From Cytophagales bacterium (GTDB taxonomy: Bacteria > Bacteroidota > Bacteroidia > Cytophagales > 172606-1), in NCBI GenBank assembly GCA_030446715.1, contig JAUJMU010000011.1, positions 1 through 63,402 on the forward strand: 63,402 bases of DNA. The letters run 5' to 3'. The position numbers and the translations under genes were made by a program. Positions 17,872 through 25,536 of this stretch are shown piece by piece. How positions within the stretch are numbered: the first letter of the stretch is position 1; each line of letters starts with the position of its first letter. The notes under the pieces were generated by a model. It searched no databases, was not told the DNA's origin, and saw only the letters and a program-made list of their open reading frames with translations.

Positions 17872-18372
17872 TTAGCGCGTTCTGGGCTGTCCCATGCCAT
17901 CTGACTGACTTAAATCGGGTTGTCTCACGGTGTTGATCGGGCCGTAAGCACTTGGTACAGTGTTGGCCTGACCATAAACGCTTGGACGCCCGAGAGATTC
18001 ATTCTGATCCACTACCTCCTCAGCGGTAGCTCCCACTTCCCTGGGTGCTTCCACATCCTTGTGGAACATGTTACTGGCCACTTTTTCCATCTTAACCTGT
18101 ATGGTTTTTTTCATGGCCTGCACCACTGCCAGAATCAGCAGGAAAACACCGGCCATGATAAAGTACCCCCAGAAGGAGCTGTTGGTCAGTGAGTTAAAAA
18201 CATGAGCCAGTCCAAGGCAGATAAAAGTCAATGTAAAGAAGCCTAAAAGGCCGATCAGACCAAACTGTATACCGTTCACCAGTGTCTTGGCTATTGCCTG
18301 CTGCACGTCCACTTTGATCAATTCAATACGAGCTTCAATGTACTTTGAAACGGTTTCAATAAGCCTGTTCAT
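17872..18372 (-). CDS. Phage-holin-III/Holin-X-like membrane protein
   Basis: 166 residues starting MNRLIETVSKYIEARIELIKV, followed by two strong transmembrane segments (IGLLGFFTLTFICLGLAHVF and FWGYFIMAGVFLLILAVV). The C-terminal tail is rich in Q, S and P. The arrangement of a charged amphipathic start and two membrane helices is that of PF07332-type proteins, common in Bacteroidota and not part of a phage here. Function is unknown. The start at 18372 was preferred over one 39 bp upstream because it gives the conserved N-terminus. Confidence 0.75.
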   Translation of the reverse strand: MNRLIETVSKYIEARIELIKVDVQQAIAKTLVNGIQFGLIGLLGFFTLTFICLGLAHVFNSLTNSSFWGYFIMAGVFLLILAVVQAMKKTIQVKMEKVASNMFHKDVEAPREVGATAEEVVDQNESLGRPSVYGQANTVPSAYGPINTVRQPDLSQSDGMGQPRTR

Positions 18373-18836
18373 AATAGTAAGTTTAGATACATATGTGCGG
18401 CAACTAACCATAGCTGCTTAAAATGTAATAAAAAAGGTGGTTATCGCCTCTGTAATTTAAACTTCAATACGGAATATCCTTGCGGTAGGTTTACCGGAAA
18501 GGTGGTTTTCCTGTATTATCAGTAACTGCCCGCCATTCTGACAGGCATTATTTATAAGTTACCATTGGTACGGATCGCGTATTAATGTAATAAAATCAGC
18601 AACTTTGCCGGGCATTTTGGTTGTTTACCAGACCAGGATACCTTGTCGGAAAGAGGGCAGGAGGTGGTCAGGAGCAGAAAAGGTATGATGCCGGCCTGGT
18701 TTTTGCAGCGCACCCGGAATATAAATATTTGCTTTATCTTTGCGGCAAAAAACAGCGGACTGGTGGAGGGGCATATTGCCGGAATATAATTATGTATTAT
18801 CTGTCTTATACTTTATATTATTTCACCTGAGTAACC
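18373..18836. other. Gene-free divergent intergenic region with a -7 box at 18735-18742
   Basis: 464 bp separate the minus-strand holin-like gene from the plus-strand TraR/DksA gene. No credible gene is seen. TATCTTTG at 18735-18742 fits the bacteroidete -7 consensus and points to the TraR/DksA gene. No -33 box at normal spacing. Confidence 0.5.
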
Positions 18837-19229
18837 ATGAAAGTCACCAGTCAAGAGGAGAAAATGCGCTACTCCGAAGAGGAGTTGAAAGAGTTTGAAG
18901 ATTTGATCTCGCAGAAGCTGGATCAGGCCCGTAAAGAACTCAATACAATCAAGTTGATTCTGAGCAAGCGGAATGACAACGGTACCGACAATACTTCGGG
19001 TGCTTCAAAGTTACTGGAAGACGGGGCCGATACTACCGAGAAGGAGAACCTGAGCCAGCAGGCAGCCCGGTTGCAGAAATTCTCCCAGCAATTGGAGAAT
19101 GCAATGATCCGGATCAAGAATGGTTCATACGGCGTATGCGTAGATACCGGGCGGCTGATTCCAAAGGAGCGCCTCCGGATTGTACCCCACACGCAGCATT
19201 CCATTGAAGCCAAGCTCAAGAAGAGATAA
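18837..19229 (+). CDS. TraR/DksA family protein
   Basis: 130 residues: a coiled-coil N-terminal region (EEELKEFEDLISQKLDQARK) followed by the DksA C-terminal zinc-finger-like region, YGVCVDTGRLIPKERLRIVP. Only one of the usual four zinc cysteines remains, a pattern I recall for bacteroidete members, so zinc binding is doubtful. DksA-type proteins enter the secondary channel of RNA polymerase and act with ppGpp. The gene stands alone, with a strong terminator 25 bp after the stop. Start at 18837 gives MKVTSQEEKMRYS. Confidence 0.88.
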   Translation: MKVTSQEEKMRYSEEELKEFEDLISQKLDQARKELNTIKLILSKRNDNGTDNTSGASKLLEDGADTTEKENLSQQAARLQKFSQQLENAMIRIKNGSYGVCVDTGRLIPKERLRIVPHTQHSIEAKLKKR

Positions 19230-19253
19230 CTTTTATAACGTATTCAACAAGTC

Positions 19254-19294
19254 AGCTTTACCGGGTCCCGATTCAGCCCGGTAAAGCTTCTTTT
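19254..19294 (+). terminator. Terminator after the TraR/DksA gene
   Basis: Perfect 12-bp stem AGCTTTACCGGG/CCCGGTAAAGCT with an 11-nt loop, then TCTTTT. Confidence 0.85.
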
Positions 19295-19427
19295 AGTAGT
19301 ATCATTAGTAGTATCAATGGTTGTTCGTTATCAGTGGAGTCAACCTCCGGCGATCGGCAAACTATCCCTTATAAAATACCAGATACTATTCCTCGGGTGT
19401 TTATACAACCCAAACCGACAGTTCCGC

Positions 19428-19988
19428 TTGGATTTTCTGCAGCATCACGTAGAGGCATTGATTTTCAGTTCACCTCAGCCCATCAGCCCTGCTGAAATAC
19501 AATTATGCCTGAACGAAATGTTCAGCGCTGAGGTGCCGTTCTCAGATATTGAAGGGGCAGTAGCCGCACTGGTGCTGCGCTACACCTCAGGAGACTACAC
19601 TTTTGGCATTTACCACCACGCGGGGGGGTATCAGTTCCTGACCAAGCCCGCTTATCAGGCAAGCATCGGCATATTGCTGAAGCAGAAGTCAAAAAAACGT
19701 CTGTCAACTGCTGCACTGGAAACAGTTTCCATTATTGCCTACAAGCAACCGGTTACCAAGGGTGAAATCGAGCAGATCCGGGGCGTCAACTGTGATTATG
19801 CCATCCAGAAGCTGCTCGAAAAGGAACTGATCGTGATCCGCGGAAAAGCCGACAGTGTAGGCAGACCCCTGCTCTACGGCACCAGCAACAAGTTCATGGA
19901 ATACTTCGGAATCTCCTCCCTCAGAGACCTGCCCCAGCTGCGCGATTTTGCCACCGCAGAAAACGAAATAGGTGCCGCCGGCGAATAG
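19428..19988 (+). CDS. scpB: Segregation and condensation protein B
   Basis: ScpB is the winged-helix kite subunit of the SMC-ScpAB condensin complex, which organises and segregates the chromosome. The 186-residue protein has the family start LQHHVEALIFSSPQPIS and the motifs ALETVSIIAYKQPVTKGEIEQIRGV and LIVIRGKADSVGRPLLYGTS. No ATG is at the expected N-terminus. I chose TTG at 19428, in frame and aligned with the usual start (MDFLQHH). An ATG at 19317 would add 37 residues without similarity. scpA and smc are not in the window. Confidence 0.9.
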   Translation: MDFLQHHVEALIFSSPQPISPAEIQLCLNEMFSAEVPFSDIEGAVAALVLRYTSGDYTFGIYHHAGGYQFLTKPAYQASIGILLKQKSKKRLSTAALETVSIIAYKQPVTKGEIEQIRGVNCDYAIQKLLEKELIVIRGKADSVGRPLLYGTSNKFMEYFGISSLRDLPQLRDFATAENEIGAAGE

Positions 19989-20134
19989 GCTGGCCCGCAA
20001 AAAATAAAGCAGGGGGCACTGAACTTTTAGTAGCTTTGCGCCCTTCTACATAAAAATAAAAATTCTTTCTTATTTGCATTGCCCGCCTCAGGGTGGGATC
20101 ACCCTTTTATACAGTAGCGATACTGCAAGCCAAC

Positions 20135-21775
20135 ATGAAGAAACCCACCAGGAAAACCGAGTCAACCGGCCGGCCGAAGGCAAAATTTACGCCGAAGACG
20201 GGATACGGTTCCGGTACCAAACGCAGAACAGATTCTGATGAAACCGCACCGCGGTCCAGACGTCCCACTACTTCAGCTTCGGACTACGGCGCAGGGAGCA
20301 AACGCAGATCAGACGCCGGAGACGATAAGCCTACTTTCCGCCGCGCAAAACCCGCAGCGGATGGTGGTGAAAGACCAGCCTTCCGGCGCGGATCAGGTAC
20401 CGATGCCGATCAGCCCAGGGCACGCCGGAGTACCCGAGCCAGTGACAACTCCGCCACGCCACGCCGTGGCGCCCGGTCAGGCGCTAAAGTCCACGATTAT
20501 GACAAATCACGTCGCTCAAACAGAGCTGACGGTGACGTATTCCCGGCACCAAGCCGCAGCTATAGTGGTTACAAAGGCAGCAGCCGGCCCGGCGACGATG
20601 AACGTTCAGGATCGGCCCGGCCCCGGCGGACCCGCACCGACGAAAGGGACAGCACACCAGGGCCAAGGCTGAACAGCCGCTTCCGCAGCGAAGACAGCCC
20701 CCGCAATGAAAGAAGCGAAAAGCCCCGTACTGCCCGGCCGGTAAAGCGTTCTGACAATGAAGCCGGACAGAGAGATACTTTCAGGGGCAGAGATCAAGAC
20801 CGCAGAAGCGACGACAGAAGGGATAACGACCGGACGGGCAGCCGCCCGGTTCGCCGGAGTACGGCACGCCCCGGTGACGAAGAAGTGAGAAAGCCGGTCA
20901 GGAGAGCCGGTCCCTCCGCCAGAAATGAAGATGACCGTCGCGTTGCCTCCAAAGGCAGGAGTGACATAAAAAAAAACTTCCGGAAAGAATCAGACCGGAC
21001 GCCCGATTACGACTTTTCGCGGGTAGAGGGTAAAGGCAGAGACAAGAAAAGCCGGGAGGAGAAAGACGGAACGATCCGCCTGAACCGCTACATTGCCAAC
21101 GCCGGCGTTTGCTCCCGGCGTGATGCGGACCTGCTGATCCAGTCGGGTGAAATAAAGGTAAACGGCACGCCCGTAACGGAGATGGGATATCAGGTGAAAT
21201 CCAACGACGTAGTCAAGTACGGCAACCGGATCCTGAACCGCGAGAAGATGGTGTACGTATTGCTGAACAAACCCAAAGATTTCATCACCACCACCGATGA
21301 TCCTGAAGAGCGCAAGACGGTGATGGATCTGGTGAGCACGGCCTCGGATGGACGCCTGTTTCCGGTAGGCCGGCTTGACCGGAACACCACGGGTTTGCTG
21401 CTGCTTACCAATGACGGCGAACTTTCCGAGAAGCTGACGCATCCTTCTTATAATATAAAAAAAATATACGAGGTGCACCTCGACAAGCCGGTCACGCCGG
21501 AAGATTATGAGCGGGTGCACGAAGGAGTAGAACTGGAAGACGGCAAAGCTGTGGTGGACGACCTGGCCATTGTAACGCCTGACCGGGCAGTATTAGGCAT
21601 TGAGTTGCACCTCGGCCGTAACCGCATCGTAAGACGGATCTTTGAACACCTCGGCTACGAAGTAATAAAGCTTGACCGGGTCATGTATGCCGGTCTGAAC
21701 AAAAAAGACCTGCCCCGCGGCAAGTGGAGGTATCTTTCCGAGAAGGAAGTGATCCAGTTGAAGTACTTTCTGTAA
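20135..21775 (+). CDS. RsuA/RluB-type pseudouridine synthase with long Arg-rich N-terminal extension
   Basis: The last 235 or so residues are a complete rRNA pseudouridine synthase: an S4 domain (LNRYIANAGVCSRRDADLL) and the catalytic domain with the active-site Asp in PVGRLDRNTTGLLLLTNDGE and GRNRIVRRIFEHLGYEV. Before it come about 310 residues of low-complexity sequence rich in Arg, Asp, Ser, Gly and Pro, with repeated RRS/RRA and GSKRRSD-like units. The tail is probably disordered and RNA-binding. Tails of this sort occur in bacteroidete homologues. ATG at 20135 (MKKPTRKTES) is preferred to the upstream start at 20093. Confidence 0.92.
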   Translation: MKKPTRKTESTGRPKAKFTPKTGYGSGTKRRTDSDETAPRSRRPTTSASDYGAGSKRRSDAGDDKPTFRRAKPAADGGERPAFRRGSGTDADQPRARRSTRASDNSATPRRGARSGAKVHDYDKSRRSNRADGDVFPAPSRSYSGYKGSSRPGDDERSGSARPRRTRTDERDSTPGPRLNSRFRSEDSPRNERSEKPRTARPVKRSDNEAGQRDTFRGRDQDRRSDDRRDNDRTGSRPVRRSTARPGDEEVRKPVRRAGPSARNEDDRRVASKGRSDIKKNFRKESDRTPDYDFSRVEGKGRDKKSREEKDGTIRLNRYIANAGVCSRRDADLLIQSGEIKVNGTPVTEMGYQVKSNDVVKYGNRILNREKMVYVLLNKPKDFITTTDDPEERKTVMDLVSTASDGRLFPVGRLDRNTTGLLLLTNDGELSEKLTHPSYNIKKIYEVHLDKPVTPEDYERVHEGVELEDGKAVVDDLAIVTPDRAVLGIELHLGRNRIVRRIFEHLGYEVIKLDRVMYAGLNKKDLPRGKWRYLSEKEVIQLKYFL

Positions 21776-21780
21776 AGACA

Positions 21781-21808
21781 AAACCCCGGTTCGAAGCCGG
21801 GGTTTTTT
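21781..21808 (+). terminator. Terminator after the pseudouridine synthase gene
   Basis: Stem AACCCCGG/CCGGGGTT with a 7-nt loop and a T6 tail, five bases after the stop codon. Confidence 0.9.
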
Positions 21809-22212
21809 GTTGTGGGCTGCTCTGCTGATCGGGATGAAAATAAGAATAGTAAGTCAGGAACCATAGGCTCGGGTAGTGTATAATCTATTGGTCGGACTAT
21901 TTGTGAAACACCCGGTTACTTCTTTGTTCTGATGCGTCCCTTCTTTTGGCACTCTTATTCCTGTGCATTCCCTTCCTTTCTGACCGCACTGGCTGGATCA
22001 TACTCCTCGCCACGATTAACAGCCGAAAGGCCTGTTACCTCTGAAAACTGAGTTTTGAACTGTATTTTGCCCGGATTATTTAAAACAAAATCCGTATTAT
22101 TGCATAAGTAGTATGCTTGCATAACATTTTGTGAAGGGACATCAGTGAGGGCAACAGCAGCCTAATCTGGTAGTGGCCGGAGAGCAGATTTCCGAGGTTT
22201 TGGTAGCCACAA
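21809..22212. other. Gene-free stretch
   Basis: About 400 bp between the pseudouridine synthase terminator and the tRNA terminator. I see no gene, repeat or clear promoter in it. Confidence 0.5.
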
Positions 22213-22247
22213 AATAAAAAACCCTCAGAGTTGAATCCGAAGGGTTT
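22213..22247 (-). terminator. Terminator after tRNA-Phe
   Basis: Minus-strand stem AAACCCTTCGGATTC/..GAGGGTTT, followed by a T6 tract, directly after the tRNA 3' end. Confidence 0.8.
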
Positions 22248-22248
22248 G

Positions 22249-22324
22249 TGGTGGTGATGAGTGGAATCGAACCACCGACACAAGGATTTTCAGTCCTTTG
22301 CTCTACCAACTGAGCTACATCACC
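22249..22324 (-). tRNA. tRNA-Phe(GAA)
   Basis: A full cloverleaf can be drawn on the minus strand: acceptor GGTGATG/CATCACC, D stem GCTC/GAGC, anticodon stem AAGGA/TCCTT with loop CTGAAAA (anticodon GAA), five-base variable loop, and T stem GGTGG/CCACT with loop TTCGATT. Discriminator A at 22252 is followed by CCA in the DNA. The mature domain is 22252-22324, and 22249-22251 is the encoded CCA. Confidence 0.95.
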
Positions 22325-22475
22325 AGAGCCGTTTAACGTGGTGCAAAAGTATATTTTAAATATATCTTCAGCAAAAAAGTTTACAAAAAATAGTCGCAGT
22401 TTAATTTGCCAGCCGTTTTTATCCGTAGACCGGGTAATGCCGGGGGCAGCTATCAAAACAGTAAATCCGTTAACT

Positions 22476-23843
22476 ATGAACTACTTGAGTCAGGTTTTCT
22501 TTCTGATCTGTCTGGTGGCAGCCGGCTATTTTCTCTACCAGCGGATTCGGTTTATCATTAGAAACATCAAACTAGGCAAGAGCGAAGACCGCAATGATCA
22601 GCCGGTACGCCGGTTCAGCCGGATGGCGCTTTTCGCTTTAGGGCAAAAAACCATGTTTGATAAGCCGATTGTCGGCGTGATGCACTTTATCATTTACCTC
22701 GGCTTTGTAATCATCAATATTGAGATTCTGGAAATTATTCTGGATGGCCTGCTGGGTACCCACCGGCTGTTTGCCCCCTACCTTGGCGGACTGTATCCGG
22801 TGCTGATCAGTTTTTTTGAATTACTGGCAGTGGGCGTAATTGTGACATGCGTAATCTTTCTGATCCGTCGCAACGGCCTCAGGCTGCGCCGGTTCTGGGC
22901 CTACGAAATGACCAGATGGCCCCGGGCAGATGCCAACCTGATTCTTGTACTCGAAATCTTACTGATGGTAGCCTTTCTCACCTGGAACGCCGCCGATGGA
23001 GTGCTCCGCAGCCGGGGGGTTGGTCAGTATGCAATGTCCAACGGCGGGCCGTTTCTGTTCAGTCAGTTTCTGGCACCGTTGTTTGAAGGCTGGTCCGCCG
23101 GAGCCCTGATCATTTATGAGCGGTTTGCTTGGTGGTTCCATATCATCGGTATTCTTGGCTTTTCCATCTACGTAACCTATTCCAAGCACCTGCACATTGC
23201 CCTTGCTTTCCCCAACAGCTACTACGCCCGTCTGGAGCCGAAAGGCGAGTTCCGGAACATGCCCGTGGTCACCAACGAAGTAAAGTCCATGCTGGGCATT
23301 CCGGCTGATCCGGTACCGGAAACGGCGGCTCAGGTAAATACGGAGACTACCGGTCGTGCTCCGGACCGGTTTGGTGCCAAAGACGTAAACGACCTCACCT
23401 GGAAAAACCTGATGGATGCCTACACCTGCACGCAGTGCGGCCGCTGTACGGAAGCCTGCCCGGCCAACATCACCGGCAAAATTCTTTCACCCCGCAAGAT
23501 CATGATGGATACCCGTCAGCGGATGGAGGATGCAGGCCATAGTCTGGACAAGGGTGGTCCTGGGCTGGAGGATGGCAAGGGCCTGCTCGACGATTACATT
23601 ACCCGCGAGGAACTGCTGGCCTGCACCACCTGCAACGCCTGCGTGGAAGTCTGCCCGGTGAGTATCAATCCGCTCGACATTATTATGGACCTGCGCCGGT
23701 ACATGATCATGGAAGAATCCAAGGCACCGGCGGCATGGAACGGCATGTTTTCCAATATTGAAAATAACATGGCACCGTGGAAGTTCTCACCAGCCGACCG
23801 CTTCAACTGGGCCGATAAACTGAAGGAATCCAACGAAGCGTGA
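22476..23843 (+). CDS. Membrane-anchored 4Fe-4S oxidoreductase (HdrC/GlpC-like)
   Basis: 455 residues. The N-terminal 260 or so residues form about five transmembrane helices in a nitrate-reductase-gamma/cytochrome-b-like arrangement. The C-terminal part has two 4Fe-4S motifs, CTQCGRCTEACP and CTTCNACVEVCP. It probably passes electrons between the quinone pool and the soluble Fe-S partner encoded next (gap 144 bp). The paired arrangement resembles heterodisulfide-reductase/GlpC-type modules. The electron donor is not evident from this window. ATG at 22476 gives MNYLSQVFFLICLV, starting directly with the first membrane helix. Confidence 0.85.
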   Translation: MNYLSQVFFLICLVAAGYFLYQRIRFIIRNIKLGKSEDRNDQPVRRFSRMALFALGQKTMFDKPIVGVMHFIIYLGFVIINIEILEIILDGLLGTHRLFAPYLGGLYPVLISFFELLAVGVIVTCVIFLIRRNGLRLRRFWAYEMTRWPRADANLILVLEILLMVAFLTWNAADGVLRSRGVGQYAMSNGGPFLFSQFLAPLFEGWSAGALIIYERFAWWFHIIGILGFSIYVTYSKHLHIALAFPNSYYARLEPKGEFRNMPVVTNEVKSMLGIPADPVPETAAQVNTETTGRAPDRFGAKDVNDLTWKNLMDAYTCTQCGRCTEACPANITGKILSPRKIMMDTRQRMEDAGHSLDKGGPGLEDGKGLLDDYITREELLACTTCNACVEVCPVSINPLDIIMDLRRYMIMEESKAPAAWNGMFSNIENNMAPWKFSPADRFNWADKLKESNEA

Positions 23844-23987
23844 CAGTTGAGACAGGAGACCAGAATCACTGCCTGTTAACGGGTATTCTGCCGAACCTGT
23901 ATCCAGGCATCTTTGCCAGTAGCGTTAATACACCAGAGATTTGGGCTCTTTCTCATATCTCCTATCCAATATCTAAAGTCTGATTAT

Positions 23988-24779
23988 ATGTATCAAGTAC
24001 CAACCATGGCTGACCTGATGGCAAAAGGCGAAGAGCCTGAAGTGCTGTTCTGGGTAGGCTGCGCCGGTTCGTTTGACGACCGGTACAAGCGTGTCACCAT
24101 TGCTTTTGTAAAAATTCTGAACAAGCTGGGGATAAAGTTTGCCGTATTGGGCACAGAAGAAGGTTGTACGGGTGACCCGGCGCGGCGGGCCGGTAATGAT
24201 TTCCTGTTCCAGATGCAGGCACTGACCAACATTCAGGTGCTGAACGGATACAACGTGAAGAAGATCGTAACCGCCTGTCCGCATTGTTTCAATACAATTA
24301 AAAACGAATACCCCAAACTCGGCGGCAGCTACGAAGTGATTCACCACTCCACCTTTTTGCAGCAGCTCATCAACGAAGGGCGCATCAAACTACAGGGCGG
24401 CGGCGAATTCAGGGGAAAGCGCATTACTTTCCACGATTCCTGCTACCTGGGCAGGGCCAATAATATTTACGAAGCGCCGCGCGAAGTGCTGGCTGCGCTG
24501 GACGCTGATCTGGTAGAAATGAAGCGCAGCCGCCGCAACGGATTGTGCTGCGGAGCCGGTGGCTCTCAGATGTTCAAGGAAGCCGAGCCGGGTGACAAGG
24601 AAATAAACGTAGAACGGACCGAAGAAGCCCTGGCCACCGGAGCCACCACCATTGCAGTGGCCTGTCCGTTCTGCATGACCATGCTGACCGACGGGGTGAA
24701 AAACAAGAACCGGGAAACGGAAGTGAATGTATACGACCTTGCCGAACTGATTGACAAATCTTTGGGCAATGGACGGTGA
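23988..24779 (+). CDS. CCG-domain Fe-S protein (HdrB/GlpC-like)
   Basis: 263 residues with two cysteine-rich CCG domains: VGCAGSFDDRY...TACPHC and HDSCYLGRANN...GLCCGAGGSQMF...ACPFCMTML. These bind a 4Fe-4S cluster of the type found in heterodisulfide reductase HdrB and succinate or lactate oxidoreductase subunits. It follows the membrane Fe-S gene and is probably its catalytic partner. Start at 23988 (MYQVPTMADLM) was chosen over an upstream frame without similarity. Confidence 0.85.
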   Translation: MYQVPTMADLMAKGEEPEVLFWVGCAGSFDDRYKRVTIAFVKILNKLGIKFAVLGTEEGCTGDPARRAGNDFLFQMQALTNIQVLNGYNVKKIVTACPHCFNTIKNEYPKLGGSYEVIHHSTFLQQLINEGRIKLQGGGEFRGKRITFHDSCYLGRANNIYEAPREVLAALDADLVEMKRSRRNGLCCGAGGSQMFKEAEPGDKEINVERTEEALATGATTIAVACPFCMTMLTDGVKNKNRETEVNVYDLAELIDKSLGNGR

Positions 24780-24848
24780 ACAATTTCCGGCCCGTTGGAT
24801 GTTTTAGGGTAAGGTTATAAATTGTCACTTCTAAAAATACTTATCGGT

Positions 24849-25349
24849 ATGTACGTTCCTTTCCATCAATTACCGGACAGTGCCCGGGTCTGGATTTACC
24901 AGTCGGCCCAGCCTTTCACTCCTGACCGACAGGCAGAACTGGCGGCGGTTCTGGAAGATTTTACGTCTGGCTGGGAAAGCCACGGAATTCCGCTGCATGC
25001 TTCTTTCCAGATCCGGTTCGGTCACTTTATTGTACTGGCCGTAGACGAAGACTATAAAGATGCCAGCGGCTGCTCTATTGACAAGTCCGTCCATTTCCTG
25101 CAGGAACTGCAGAACCGGCTGGGCCTGAATTTATTTGACCGTTCGCGGCAGGCTTTCCTGGCGGAAGATCAGGTGCAGTTTGTGGAGGTAAAGAGCCTGA
25201 AGCAGGAGGTGCAGGCTGGAAAGATCACGCCGGAAAGCTTAACCTTCAACAACTCGGTGGCTACCGTTGGCCAGTTGCGGGACGGCTGGCTGCTGCCGGC
25301 AAAGGAGTCGTGGCTGGCGCGGTATTTCCGGCAAGTGCCACAGGTTTAA
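24849..25349 (+). CDS. Conserved bacteroidete protein, often mislabelled ABC transporter ATPase
   Basis: 166 residues starting MYVPFHQLPDSARVWIYQSAQPFTPDRQ. No Walker A, ABC signature or membrane helix is visible, so it is not a transporter ATPase even though homologues often carry that name. Conserved-looking stretches are FGHFIVLAVDEDYKDASGCSIDKSV and FNNSVATVGQLRDGWLLPA. It follows the Fe-S pair by 69 bp on the same strand and may be co-transcribed. Function unknown. Confidence 0.75.
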   Translation: MYVPFHQLPDSARVWIYQSAQPFTPDRQAELAAVLEDFTSGWESHGIPLHASFQIRFGHFIVLAVDEDYKDASGCSIDKSVHFLQELQNRLGLNLFDRSRQAFLAEDQVQFVEVKSLKQEVQAGKITPESLTFNNSVATVGQLRDGWLLPAKESWLARYFRQVPQV

Positions 25350-25536
25350 GCAATACAGCTAATAAGCCGGAGAATCAGATAAGTCATCACTTTTGGCCCG
25401 CCCCCATGCGGGCCATTTTGGTAACTGGCTCAGGAAAGCAGAGAAGGTAAGACCGGTTAACTTTTCGCGGCAAAAGCTATATAAAAATTCGTGTTTTTAT
25501 CGTTACATTACGGATTAAGCCCGTTTATCAATCATT

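Noticed and set aside
17872-18372. A prophage signal from the holin-like gene
   Set aside because: No lysin, capsid, integrase or other phage gene is nearby. The family is a common housekeeping membrane protein in Bacteroidota.
19293-19316. A 12-bp direct duplication (ttagtagtatca) before scpB
   Set aside because: Too short and isolated to interpret; may be a chance slippage product.
24849-25349. An ABC transporter ATPase
   Set aside because: No Walker A, signature or Walker B motif is present. Only the inherited database name suggests it.
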